DNA from: Polytrichum commune
Lineage: Eukaryota > Streptophyta > Polytrichopsida > Polytrichales > Polytrichaceae
Length of the DNA stretch: 64,000 nt
Assembly (NCBI GenBank): GCA_950295325.1
Contig: OX485808.1
Span: 26,990,527 to 27,054,526, forward strand
Reading direction: 5' to 3'
The position numbers and the translations under genes are program-made. The notes under the pieces are model-generated. The model searched no databases, had not been told where the DNA came from, and worked only from the letters and a program-made list of their open reading frames with translations. Positions 26,901-36,323 of the stretch are shown piece by piece. Within the stretch, counting starts at the first letter, position 1. Every line of letters starts with the position of its first letter.

Positions 26901-29900
26901 AAGTCTTCAATACTACTTTCAATCCAATAGAAATAATGTAACCTACAACATGGACCTCTCTTGTTAAAATATAGTGGCTTGGTAAGTAGTGTGCACCCAC
27001 AGTATTATCCCCATTATATAGTGTGGAAAAAATAACTTTCTAGTGTGGCCCACAGTATTTACCATAATCAGTGGAGTGAGAAATACAAGTATCTTTGGTA
27101 TCTGTGATTTTGAATAATAAGTTGATACCGTGTGTTGCAGAGAGAGGCTGCGGAGAGGGCGAAGCAGGCACTTGTAACCGAGAAGACCAAAGATGGTCTT
27201 CCTGCCAATATTGCCACTGCCCAGCAGTCAGATCACCTGGCTATGGTCGCAGCGTACAATACATGGACCCAGCTTGCCGCTGTGGTATAGACTCCACTGA
27301 TTGTATTTGTTGTTGGCTTCCTGTGGATTATGTTTTTTGTGTGGCTATCTTTGCTGGTTTTTGGTCATTCACTGAGTTTGAAAAATCCAAATCCTGCAAG
27401 TCTTTTTGGTGGTGTCTTCTTCCCAAAAGTATCATGTGAGTCAAAGAGTACTATTCTTATCCTTGAACTGAATGGGACTTCTCATTGGGAGTTGGTAACC
27501 TATGATTTTCCATGGGTTTTTTTTGCATACGAAATCAATAATATCCTTCCACTTGTGGTGCATGCTCAAAGGTAGTGTTTGAATTTGAATGAAAGAGCAA
27601 CCTGCTTTAGTTCATTGGGGCCAAACTCATTTTTAGCACCTCTTGGCAAAATGAGTTTGACCTTCAATGAACCAATATAGAATTTTTATGTTCAAACCTC
27701 CACACTACCTCCAAGCATGCACCAAAAACTTACCAAATATGGAAGTTCGGAGATTCACCACTTATCTCCCAGAGAATAGTGTGATGTGCACCGTAGAGCT
27801 CAGGTGTTCATACAATCAAGAAACTAGATTCTGACATGATGAGTCTTATATAATTTTCATTGGGTGCAGAAAGGTGCAAAAGCTGCACGTGAGTTTTGCC
27901 ATGCCAACTTTCTAAGTATTCCCACATTGATCATGCTGAGGTAAGATCAGTGAGTAGCCAATAGTCACCTATTTATTTTCCTGCCATATGCATTTGCTGC
28001 AAATATTACATTTCATCTCATTCTTTATGCACATAAATCTGTTGTACTTCCAGATGAAAATGCTCTGAATATGCTTCACAAACTGATCATGTAAGAGTAT
28101 GCATTCCTGAACAGGGACATGAGGACGCAGTTTGCAAGTCTCCTGGGAGACATTGGTTTTCTTACTTTCCCAGAGGTTCTAATCGTCTCTCTTTTCCAGC
28201 TGTCTTACCTAGAAATAGCCTATCCTACCACATATTTGAGAAATTAGTTAGGGATCACCAATTTCAGAAAGTCCTTAGACAAAGTGTTTATCAATATCAA
28301 CTGACATTAAGTGTTTTCCATTTAAGGTTCTGTGCCAAGGCCTTAACCTAGATTCATGTGAGCTCAGAGCTTAAACCGCTTAAGGCCAGAATAGTGCTCA
28401 GATGGGTGACCTACCTAGGACTTGATCTCCAATGCGCCCTACCACCTATGGTCCACCCAACCATACTGGGAGTATTCGGGTGAACCAGACATTTTCAACC
28501 AACCATGTGGGCACCCAGGGCTTGCCCTTAGGAAGCTAAGTGCAGGCTGGCTTGTCCGCACCCATTCAAGGTGTTCACCTTTGAAAGGAGGCAGTAGTCT
28601 TTGAGGTCCCTCTAATTGTTGTGATGCCCATTTCAGGTAGAGTTAGACCAAACACCATAAATCACGTCGGTGGTAATATCAGAGTCATCTCTTTCTCTTT
28701 TGTTTATCAACTGCTGCATGAGGTGATATATGTTGCCCATGATTTTAATGCTCCACTTTGTCATCAGAATGGGAAATCTCGGCATGGAAGCAATCTGGAG
28801 AGGTGGATTGATGACCTACAACAACCATTCAATTCAAATGCTCTGCAGGCATCGGTTGTAAAGGTGAACCATTCTAGTACTCCCAACCATGTACATGTGA
28901 TCTTCAAACTTTCAAAGAAAAAAATTGACAAGCCATAGAATTCTTGAAAGCCCAGTTACTTGGGACCCACAGATGGAGAGCTTGAACTCTTGACATTCCT
29001 AAGCTACCTCATGGAGGTAGCTTAGGATTTTGACCAAGAGACTGTCAAAAGTGACGGAGAGCTTGTCGTATCATTCCACATGCAATATGTTAAGGCGCCT
29101 TTCAAATATCATTACCCCAGTAAAACGTTCAAGCTCTTAAGTTGAAAACCCAAGTGTAAAGTGGATTTGAGTGAAGCATGTGTAAGAGGCTCCCTGCCTA
29201 TGAGAAGGCTCCTTACTTCGAGCTCTCAACCTCACTAGTTCAAAGGGGGCTTAGTATAATATTTTTGGTTCTAATTTTTCTGACTCAAAAGTATTACACA
29301 GGCGTCCATATGTGCTGGCTTATATCCAAACGTAGCTGCTATGAACAAGGATAGTGTAGAAGCTGGTCATGCAAGTGCTCTCAGCCGTAGGGCTGGCCTT
29401 TCATCCGGGCAACGACCGCAATGGACGGATGGGCGGAGGGAGGTTTTCATCCACCCTTCTTCGGTCAATCACATGATTCAGGAGTTTCGCCAACCGTTTC
29501 TCGTCTTCCATGAGAAGGTAACCACAATCAACAAAATCAACAGTCAACTGAAAATTTCATTGAGCTGTTCTGGGATGATTCAATTATGAATCCAAGAATG
29601 TAATCCAAGAATTTATGTTTGACAGGTGTAATGTATTCCAGTCTCCTTTATTTTGTACATACCCTCATCATAATAGAGTTGTTAAACCTATATTTATTTA
29701 TTTTTTGTTATTCTCATGAAAACTAGACTGGTGATAGACAGATAAGTCTGAATTTCAAGGACTGAATACAAACTTTGTAGCCTTGACATACACGTTGAAA
29801 TCAACTTTGTGTTGTGGAGGAGCACTGAGAGGAATGATTTTTTTATCTCAGGTTGAAACCAGCAAAGTATATCTTCGAGACACGACTGTTATTTCTCCAT

Positions 29901-31379
29901 ATGATCTACTTCTCTTTGGTGGCACCATCAACGTTCAACACCAGGCATGTACCCACCCTGGATCCAGAATCTCCATTGTGTTGCTTCTTCAGGACATGCA
30001 ACATGCACTAAAGGAGCCCTTTAAACTAGAGGTTGAGGGCACGTGATCATTGAAATCTAAAATCTTTCATTCGTGGAGAATTTTGAGACCATCCCACTTC
30101 ATGTCACACCAGAGCTGGTGGACCTAAGGAACCTAGGAAGTTTCAATGGATAAAAACCCACATGGAGTCTAACATGGCTGCAATGCATAATGTTTCATAC
30201 TCTTATCAAATTTAGTGTCAAGCCCACGTCAAAGAGGTGGGCTTAACACAAAATTGGGAGACACTTCAAAATTTCATAACCCTTGATTTATTTTAACTTG
30301 TTGTGTAATAGGCCCCATATGAAGAGGATAGTAAATGAAATAGCATTTAGTTGAGACCCCAGTGGTATATGTCTTACACTACACTTGGAGGCCCAGTGAC
30401 CACACAAAAGTCAATTTCAATTTTCAACTAGTATGGCCTTCAGATGAATTTCAACAGCCCTCACAATTTCATGGGTCACAGCCCTTGGCCACAGTGCGAA
30501 GTGGCCCTCATACTAGTTTAAAAAGCTCCAAATTACTACTGTGGTACAGAGCCTTCATCAGAAGAGCAAGATAACCTTTTGGAATGAGATTTTTAGGGTG
30601 CCATACATGGTGTGCTGAAGGTAAGTGAATGGTCGGGGGTGGGGTACAGACGGGCCGTGTTATTGTTGATGGATGGCTGGAAATGAATGCACCTGCTCAA
30701 ACCGCAGTTTTGTTCAAGGAGCTTCGTGGCGCACTCGACACTGTCTTGCAAGAACGGATTGGAATGCCTCAGGTACATGCTTTTGACAGCCTCATAATCA
30801 GGTTTTCATTTACATCAATTGAGTTATTTGCAAACTTCCTCAGAGGGACCAAACTACGAGTGGTGCCTTTTTGAGAATTTCTTCTATTAAGAGCCTGTTA
30901 GAGCGTCTAGTGTCGGATTCTAATTTTAAAACATGGGTGAAACTCCTTGGTCCTCCTCTTTCGATCCAAGAAACTTTGACAGAACTTCAAGATCTCAAAT
31001 AGGGTTTGTCCCAAAGGACCCGCCACCTTAATCTTGGCTCAGCCTATGCCTTAGCTTGGCCCACTGATCCTAGTATGACAAGCTAGAAAATCAAATCTAG
31101 CCTGACACACTCTTTTGTCATATTGATTTAAGCCCTGATAAAACTTGTGGCTTTGTGCATAAATCTCAAACTCACCAACTCACCTGGAGTGTCTACAAAT
31201 ATCTCTAATGACACTTTATGAATTTGAATGTCCTCAAGTACCCCTAAATTGCATGTGTCTTGTCTCTTGTTGCTCACCATCTCCATTGGTTGTAACAGGG
31301 AAGCATTTCGGAGGTGGCCAAGGATCTTATACCATCCATTGTTCACCTTCTCGTTGACGAAGAAAAACCAAAAGCTTAG
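11903..31379 (+). CDS. DHX29-like DExH-box RNA helicase (36 exons)
   Basis: Exons: 11903-12232, 13069-13174, 13733-13920, 14087-14137, 14337-14384, 14567-14741, 15077-15277, 15860-16140, 16447-16665, 17150-17264, 17426-17617, 18145-18224, 19100-19222, 19336-19422, 19816-19916, 20804-20861, 21164-21229, 21388-21467, 22023-22212, 22495-22662, 22847-22948, 23570-23722, 24587-24691, 24970-25110, 25384-25473, 25588-25644, 25782-25865, 26229-26327, 27141-27284, 27870-27940, 28115-28175, 28768-28854, 29302-29517, 29852-29944, 30650-30772 and 31299-31379. They sum to 4566 nt (1521 residues) with every phase consistent. In order: a Ser/Lys-rich N-terminus; a UBA-like segment (about 85-135, ending ALDWLCLNL); a charged linker; a dsRBD-like segment (about 460-570); helicase motif [11 protein letters not shown] (about 694-703), Ia [14 protein letters not shown] (about 799), III SAT (about 835), [10 protein letters not shown] (about 1090-1097); then HA2 and OB-fold regions. 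This is the DHX29 layout, a 40S-bound scanning factor in animals; plant homologues are DExH proteins. Least sure are the acceptors of exons 8 (15860) and 11 (17426). Confidence 0.93.
12466..12846. mobile_element. Foldback MITE family 1, copy a (helicase intron 1)
   Basis: The two halves are inverted copies over more than 100 bp. TTAGAGTTATCGTGTAACTC and the block GATGGTGCATGCTCGGAGAT on the left are answered on the right by TACCTCCAAGCATGCACCGA and AGTTGAAGGATAACTCTAAT. There is no coding capacity. Related copies are at 21512-21859, about 27440-27745 and (fragment) 25141-25205, all in introns of this gene. Confidence 0.8.
12847..13068 (+). other. Rest of helicase intron 1
   Basis: Intronic sequence between the MITE and the exon 2 acceptor at 13067-13068. 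No further element was recognised. Confidence 0.4.
15411..15740. mobile_element. TIR element (MITE) in helicase intron 7
   Basis: AAGGTGCATAGATGACAACT at the left is answered by a right end whose reverse complement begins AAGGTGCATTTACACAGAAC. The inner halves share inverted AACTACAACCACAA-type blocks. It is about 330 bp and non-coding, and lies just upstream of the weakly defined exon 8 acceptor. Confidence 0.7.
18340..18660 (+). mobile_element. tRNA-derived SINE-like repeat, copy a
   Basis: Direct copy of the repeat at 23801-24520. Its head resembles a degenerate tRNA: an A-box-like AGTGGTTGGAACTCATC and a B-box-like GGGTTCCATTCTCC about 40 bp later, as in SINEs with Ser/Leu-type tRNA heads. 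The body (GGGGCTTGGCGAGCC, AGGGGAGGAACAAT, TCCACCTCTTAGTTGAGGCA) is shared with the other copy. It sits in the intron between helicase exons 12 and 13. Retroposition and tRNA origin are inferred. Confidence 0.65.
19996..20475 (+). repeat. Interspersed repeat family 3, copy a
   Basis: Direct copy of about 30026-30515. Shared blocks in order: CATTGAAATCTAAAATCT, a TCAAAGAGGTGG-type block, TCACAACCCTTGAT, GGCCCATGACCACACAAAA and CCTCACAATTTCATGG followed by CACAGCCCTTGGCCA. About 480 bp, no conserved ORF, located in the intron between exons 15 and 16. Confidence 0.8.
21512..21859. mobile_element. Foldback MITE family 1, copy b
   Basis: Begins TAGAGTCATTCTGTAACTCA and ends AGAGAATAACTCTA before TGCAAAG. 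It has the internal TTTGGTGCATGCTCGGAGGT and its inverted partner ACACTACCTCCAAGCATGCA. Lies in the intron between exons 18 and 19, starting about 45 bp after the exon 18 donor. Confidence 0.8.
22980..23371 (+). repeat. Interspersed repeat family 2, copy a
   Basis: Direct copy of about 30823-31215. Shared blocks include TTATTTGCAAA, GTGAAACTCCTTGGACCTCC-like, CTCTTTCAATCCAA, CTTTGCCCACTGATCCTA and GGCAAGCTAGA-like. Located in the intron after exon 21. No ORF is conserved. Confidence 0.75.
23801..24520 (+). mobile_element. SINE-like repeat, copy b, split by a MITE
   Basis: Same family as 18340-18660. The A-box-like TGAGTGGTTGGGACTCATC and B-box-like GGGTTCCATTCACC are followed, after a 364-bp insertion at 23886-24249, by the shared body (GGGCTTGGCGAGCC, AGGGGAGGAACAATGGGCGA). 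The uninterrupted copy reads continuously across the insertion point, so the order of insertion is clear. Lies in the intron between exons 22 and 23. Confidence 0.7.
23886..24249. mobile_element. MITE with TTA target duplication nested in the SINE
   Basis: The 364-bp element begins GGTAGATGTGTGTTA and ends with the near-perfect inverse (reverse complement GGTAGACGTATGTTA, 13 of 15 identical). It is flanked by TTA on both sides (23883-23885 and 24250-24252). A 3-bp TWA duplication is typical of PIF/Harbinger (Tourist-like) elements; that class assignment is an inference. No coding capacity. Confidence 0.8.
25141..25205. mobile_element. Foldback MITE family 1, right-end fragment
   Basis: ACAACCAACTCCTCACCAAA followed by GTCATGTTGAGTTAGAGAATAACTCTA and a trailing TCAAAG matches the right end of copies a and b only. 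It lies just after exon 24. Confidence 0.7.
26738..27073. mobile_element. TIR element (MITE) in helicase intron 28
   Basis: Left end CACTGATTACGGTAAATAGT; the reverse complement of the right end is CACTGATTATGGTAAATACT, giving a TIR of about 22 bp. The interior repeats CCCACAGTATA-type motifs in both halves. The CACTG end recalls CACTA elements, but no target duplication is clear. Confidence 0.75.
27440..27745. mobile_element. Foldback MITE family 1, copy c
   Basis: Shares TCCACTTGTGGTGCATGCTC, GAGCAACCTGCTTTAGTTCA-like and CCACACTACCTCCAAGCATG with copies a and b. The right terminus is diverged or lost. Lies in the intron between exons 29 and 30. Confidence 0.75.
28350..28426 (+). repeat. 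5S-rRNA-like segment (possible 5S-derived SINE head)
   Basis: CAGAGCTTAAACCGCTTAAG, AGAATAGTGCTCAGATGGGT and GACCTACCTAGGAC follow the 3' half of plant 5S rRNA (GAAGTTAAGCGTGCTTGGGC, GAGAGTAGTACTAGGATGGG, GACCTCCTGGGAAG) in order and spacing, with mismatches. The 5' half of 5S is poorly preserved. It lies in the intron between helicase exons 31 and 32, so it is a pseudo-copy or a SINE3-type head, not a working rRNA gene. Confidence 0.65.
28998..29026. repeat. Perfect 13-bp-stem palindrome
   Basis: CCTAAGCTACCTC and GAGGTAGCTTAGG are separated by ATG. The palindrome is inside the intron between helicase exons 32 and 33 and is probably part of a degraded foldback element. Confidence 0.7.
29945..30649 (+). 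other. Probable GC-AG intron of the helicase gene
   Basis: The protein match requires exon 34 to end at CACCAG (29944), but the next bases are GCATGT, not GT. Joining at GC and the acceptor GGTACAG (30649) restores phase and the family sequence INVQHQ then [10 protein letters not shown]. The intron also carries repeat family 3 copy b. Confidence 0.75.
30026..30515 (+). repeat. Interspersed repeat family 3, copy b
   Basis: Direct copy of 19996-20475, with the same blocks in order (CATTGAAATCTAAAATCTTT, GTCAAAGAGGTGGGCTTAAC, ACCCTTGATTTATTTTAACT, CACAGCCCTTGGCCACAGTG). Confidence 0.8.
30823..31215 (+). repeat. Interspersed repeat family 2, copy b
   Basis: Direct copy of 22980-23371, lying in the last intron of the helicase gene. 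Shared blocks include GTGGTGCCTTTTTGAG-like, CTTGGTCCTCCTCTTTCGAT, TTGGCCCACTGATCCTAGTA and TGACAAGCTAGA. Confidence 0.75.
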
Positions 31380-34025
31380 GTCACGACCATCACTCTCGGG
31401 ATGTTCTTAAGTCACTGAATGCAACAGACACTCATCACTACTAGAATCTCATTTTTATTCGAGAAGGGTCAAGCCAGCACTGCCTCCTCGAAGTAAAATT
31501 TCTTTTATATGTCATCTGCACACTCACATAGGTTACAAGTGTCTTTGGCTTACCTCTGCGCAGACAATTAACTTCAGATGGAAATGGCCAGATTTAGCAT
31601 CTAATAGGCAGTCAAATTTGATACATTGTTGACCTGTCAGAATCAATGTATGTTGATGAATATTTTTGCACCATGCCTTTTGTCCATGAGAGTTCAAGGG
31701 CTCTGGCTTGATGCCACAAATGGGCGTATTTTAGTGAGCAATGAGCCCTAAGGTTTTGTTAAGTTAAGCAGTTAAGCATGGTTTCTACATTCACTGAAAG
31801 AATGTAGAGCTCATTAGGAGAGTAGACCTTCACCTTAAGGGTCAACCTCAATGTGTGAAGTTCGTGCTTATTATTGTAACCACTTAATTTGTATTGTATT
31901 TCCAAATATGTTGTGTACACAGTGGCCAGGGCTAGACACCCACCTCTTTTGAGCTGGGCCCCCACCACTGGTACCGAGGGTTCTGGGAAAAGTCCAGTGC
32001 CCATAGATTTTGGGGTTTATTCATCTCAAGTGGGTTGATCCAGACTAATTTTGGGGTCAAATTATCGAGAGAAGAAAAGAAAGGGCAAGCTATAATATAA
32101 ATGGTTGCATTTTTACCTTGGGTTATGTTTTATAGGGGACCACGTAAGAGCAAATGTTTTGTTGGGACTTCAAGGAGAGTTGGTTGTGAATGTAATTGCA
32201 ATTTATAACAAGATGACCATGATAGGCTCTATCCCAATTGATCTATTCAATTTAATAGAATTGTCAGAATGGTGATACAATACAATGATGTTGCAAATTG
32301 ACATTGCAATATCAATATAATATTGGCATAATATCTTACTTTAAAAGCAAGTTTAGCGCTTTCCTATCAAATAACTATCATAAATAAAAACATAATTCAA
32401 AAAATTGTAAATTTTCAAAACTTCAACTTTAAGAACATAAAAGTGCCAATAATAATGCCAGAAGGGTATGAATGAAAATCACTTGGGTTCCAAACATGCA
32501 TCTAGTAGAGTCTCTTCAGTTATAATCATAGCTTAAGCAAAACCTTAGCATCCCACATGCTTCATACCTACTATCCTTGGGTATTTACTAATTTTCCATA
32601 CTTTCAGAAATTTCGAAATCATTTTCAAGATAATTTGGCATGCTCATTAAGATTTATTAAAATCCAAACCTCCTATAAAACTAGAATACCGTGATATATA
32701 AACCTACATGTACTTTTCATGAAATCCTGGTAATTGTTGAATGGAACCCTGAACTTCCTAAGAAAATTTTGAGAATACAGATGAACATTTGATGAAACTC
32801 CCAAGGAACTTCTAAGATATTGGGTAACTTATGAGAATTTTGGAATTTTTCTGGACAAATGCTGAAAAAATGCTGGAAAATTTTTGAGAGACTCTGAACT
32901 GAGAACATAAGGATTTGGGCGAACCAACCCATACACTCGTTCCTTCATGGATGCCTCAACCCCTGCCTCCAAGGAACCAGTGTACGGGTTGGTTTGCCCC
33001 AGCCGAACATGAGCATATAATTCAATAATAAACACTTCAAAATTTGCCACTCCGTTTTACCTTGTTTAATTCTTTCAAGCATGCTTTTCACGTTCTTTTA
33101 CCTGCTAAGGACTTTGTCGTCTCAGAAAGCTTTCACACAGGCTCTGCCCCCAAGGGATCAGAGTCAACAAAAGGAGAATAGAAAAAACACTTCCAGTTGC
33201 GTGCAAAGTGACTTTCCTATCATTCAGTACGAGGTTAATGAGAATTTCCATAATCATTAACATTGAATGTCCAAACATTTGAATATATAAGTACCTGCTG
33301 AGCCATATGCATTCCAATAGTTCCCCTCTAAACGTATAGATCATATATCACAAATACTTGCAGAAGTAGAAAGTGCTACTTGCCGGTAACATAACCTAGA
33401 AGTGTGTGCATATTATAGAGTTGGATGCAACAAATGCTAGTATTTCCTTTCTTAGCATCGAGATGGGCGAAGATTAGTGAGGTACTAGTGTGGCCAGAAT
33501 TTTCTAAACTGTGCCCCTCTCTTCCTTTTAGAATACACTCGAGGAGTGCCGTTCCTTGATAACCTTTTAAGAAAAGCGTCCGTTCTTTACAAATGTAAGC
33601 AAATCTCTTCTAAATGTCACATCATACAGAAGAAAATAGGAAACCGGTACCAATTAACAAGCCTAAAACTGGACAACATACAGAAGGCTAATTGAAGTTA
33701 CATACATTTCATATTTCCTTTCAAGAGAAAACCCACATCTCATAAGCGCACCACTAAACGAACATTGTATCTCTCACGCCACAGTAATGATCATCAGGTA
33801 AATTACAATTGAATCCACAATTGAGCCACCGACTTTCATCATGAATTCAGGACACAAGAAAACTAGGGAGAAGGAAAACCGTGAAAGTAAATTGGTCCAA
33901 ATCAGACAGCCATCCAGAAATTTGTCTTCCTTTCAGCTGATTTGTATTATCACAAAGTAAAAACCGATCCAATACAAACAGTGCTAGATCAATATCATGG
34001 CAACTGGCCCATAATGAACTTCGAC
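31380..34025. other. Intergenic, no gene recognised
   Basis: Contains the 3' flanks of two convergent genes (the helicase on plus, eS21 on minus). Mostly AT-rich with short domain-free ORFs. A short inverted repeat at 32917-33000 (GGGCGAACCAACCCATACAC against GTGTACGGGTTGGTTTGCCC) is the only clear structure. Confidence 0.5.
32917..33000. repeat. Short inverted repeat
   Basis: Arms of about 28 bp (GGGCGAACCAACCCATACAC... and ...GTGTACGGGTTGGTTTGCCC) surround a 28-bp spacer. Probably a tiny foldback element. Confidence 0.6.
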
Positions 34026-35130
34026 TTACTGTCCAAGTTCAGCCTTCTTCTTTGCCCACAGACGGTCCAAGGCACTGTCGGCGTCTCCCTGCAGTAAATA
34101 GATTTCCGCACTCATCAATACAAAAGCTCATTGGAGACCTAATTCATAGAAACCTCAGAGTTGTATATTTTAACTTCTAGGTCAAGCGAATTAGATAAAA
34201 AAACCGGTTCAATTTGCGAAGGGGTTTTCGACCCACAAATAGGATTCGAGATCTAACAGATGGATTGACCAAAATACTCTTGCCCTAAACGGATGGTAAC
34301 AATGTAGACAATTCAGCAAAACGAGAAAACCCTGGGCATCGAGAAATAGGCGAGACTTCCTGCAAAGGTTTCTTTCCAGGCCAATGCGTACTACGGATAT
34401 CGCCTAGAACACAAAGGCAAGCCCCTGAGAGCACGAGGCGAAGGAGACATGGACTATAGGAAGTACCTGAGCGCGGACAAATCCACACAGAGCAAAGGTG
34501 GTGAACTGGCCGGTGTAAACACCATTCTCATCAACGTGACCAACATTCAGTTGTACCGATGCATGGTCCTTTGAAGTAATCAACCTATTGGTTGACGAGC
34601 TGCACAACCAAAACACGAGAGGTTCAATGAACGAATACAGCAATCATGTTACTGACATTTTCCTTACTAAAAAAAGTCGACCCGTACACTTTCCCTGAAG
34701 TATCAAGAGTAAACCACATGTCCTCCGCCATGTGAGGCGAGGGACTTCCATCAACCCTCACAACACTTTGCTCCTTTTTCATAGCAAGTGAGGATCAAAA
34801 TACAGGTCATAACACGCTTATGAACGAAGGCGCATTTCATTTGACATCTTCAACAATGTGGATAAGTGATAAAAACGAGAAAACCAAACCCTTGATTCCA
34901 GACTCGACTTGCAGTGGGCGAGAAATAAAATCGAGAAAGAACATAGTCGGTGGCCTAGAGGTTTTGGTAACCAAGTCAAAGGAACAAAAATAACACCCCA
35001 GCATGTGACTTGAAAGTCTGCAAAAATACGCGCCAACATCAGTTGACGTGGTGATAAAATGTGATGAAGCCGTGACTTACCACTTCCTGGGGATGTACAG
35101 ATCAACATTATCACCCTCCTCGTTCTGCAT
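34026..35130 (-). CDS. RPS21: 40S ribosomal protein eS21 (RPS21)
   Basis: Minus-strand gene of three exons in transcript order: 35130-35081, 34599-34467 and 34088-34026. The 246 nt encode 81 residues, the usual eS21 length. Exon 1 gives [16 protein letters not shown] and ends in phase 2. Exon 2 gives [20 protein letters not shown] and continues to [18 protein letters not shown]. Exon 3 gives [20 protein letters not shown] and stops. All splice sites are GT/AG. eS21 is a eukaryote-specific 40S protein, peripheral on the body near uS2. The gene is complete, with no odd residues, and has a telobox array about 110 bp upstream of the ATG. Confidence 0.95.
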
Positions 35131-35235
35131 GGTGGCGAATGGAGTTGCCTGCGACGCGAATGCGAAGAGCGTGAGGACGAGAAGGGAGAGAGAGAAAGGC
35201 TCTCGGCGTGCAAGGAGGTGGCAAAAGGAAAGAGC

Positions 35236-35257
35236 TAGGGTTTAGGGTTAGGGTTTA
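35236..35257 (-). promoter_or_regulatory. Telobox array upstream of eS21
   Basis: TAGGGTTTAGGGTTAGGGTT reads as tandem AACCCTAAACCCTA-type units on the minus strand, followed upstream by a long pyrimidine/purine-biased tract (35275-35330). Telo-boxes near the transcription start are characteristic of plant ribosomal protein genes. Confidence 0.8.
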
Positions 35258-35768
35258 TACAGCGCCTGTCACTCCTTCCCTTCTCTCTGTTGCTTTCTTT
35301 CCTTTTCTTTCCTCTCTTTTCTTGAGGGACTGTTTGCACATTCGTTTTGAGGGTCTCGGGACCAAGGGCCAAGTGGAAAAATGATTTAGGATTTCTCGTG
35401 GTCACGGTATTACCAAGATAAATCCACGTCATTTTTTAAAAATCACAAGACATAGTCTAAATAAAGAGTATTTGGATCAGATGTAGTTTTTTTAGTTTTA
35501 AAAGGAATTATTTGATAAATAAAATATTAATAAAAATGTAAGTTACTACAATTGATTTTTTTGCATGGTCACTTTTTAGTTAAGATAATTTATTTGGATT
35601 TTCTCGTTGTAAAATTTGAATGACCACCAGTCAATATCTACTCACAATTCCATTCATTCTCTAACACAGCTACTTTTATTCTTAGTGACCTTGCATAAAT
35701 CGAAGTGGGACCGCCACTTATTTTCAACTAATGAGAGAACTTAGACAACGGTGGTCATGGTCACTACA
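35258..35768. other. eS21 upstream region
   Basis: CT-rich leader-like tract, then AT-rich sequence up to the TIR element starting at 35769. No gene recognised. Confidence 0.4.
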
Positions 35769-36088
35769 CTAGAGTGGAGGCGCCCATAACCAATCACTTA
35801 AGAGATTTTGCGCCAAATGTGGAGAAGTATAAGGTGGTGCAAAATTTCCCCATGTAGGAAAGATAGAAGTCAAGAGTATTGCAAAAAAAATGGTAATTTT
35901 ATTCCTTAAATTTGAAATTATTGTGAATTTATGAAGCCAAAAGTTGGCCCGAACACGTTACTAATGTTTGGAGTTTGTCATAACCGGTCATTTTGAGAGA
36001 AATTCCTCCTCACTAGAACACTCAAAACCATAGACATGTGTCATGGGACTATTGATTCCATGGTGATACCATAACCGGAATTAAAGAC

Positions 36089-36190
36089 TTAGGGTTAGTT
36101 TCCATGTAGGTTGCTCGACCACCAAATTCATGGCTGCTTCGCCCACTAGAATTTGGTGGGCGAGTGGCCTACATGGAAAACTAACCTTAG
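36089..36190. mobile_element. Mini foldback of about 100 bp
   Basis: TTAGGGTTAGTTTCCATGTA followed by a CCACCAAATTC block is answered by GAATTTGGTGG and CTACATGGAAAACTAACCTT. The whole segment is one hairpin. It lies next to the end of the left arm of the 3.2-kb element. Confidence 0.75.
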
Positions 36191-36323
36191 AAACATTGAA
36201 ACGTGGAACCTTATTTTAACCACCTACAATTGAAATTACCGAAATCAATCCCAACCTTTTTGAAATTATGGCACCCTATAGATTCCCAATGAGGTCCTGA
36301 TCATGATTAGGCGCATCTACTCT

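Noticed and set aside
28621-28938. 105-codon frame in the helicase region
   Set aside because: Only 28768-28854 is exon; the rest is intron read-through.
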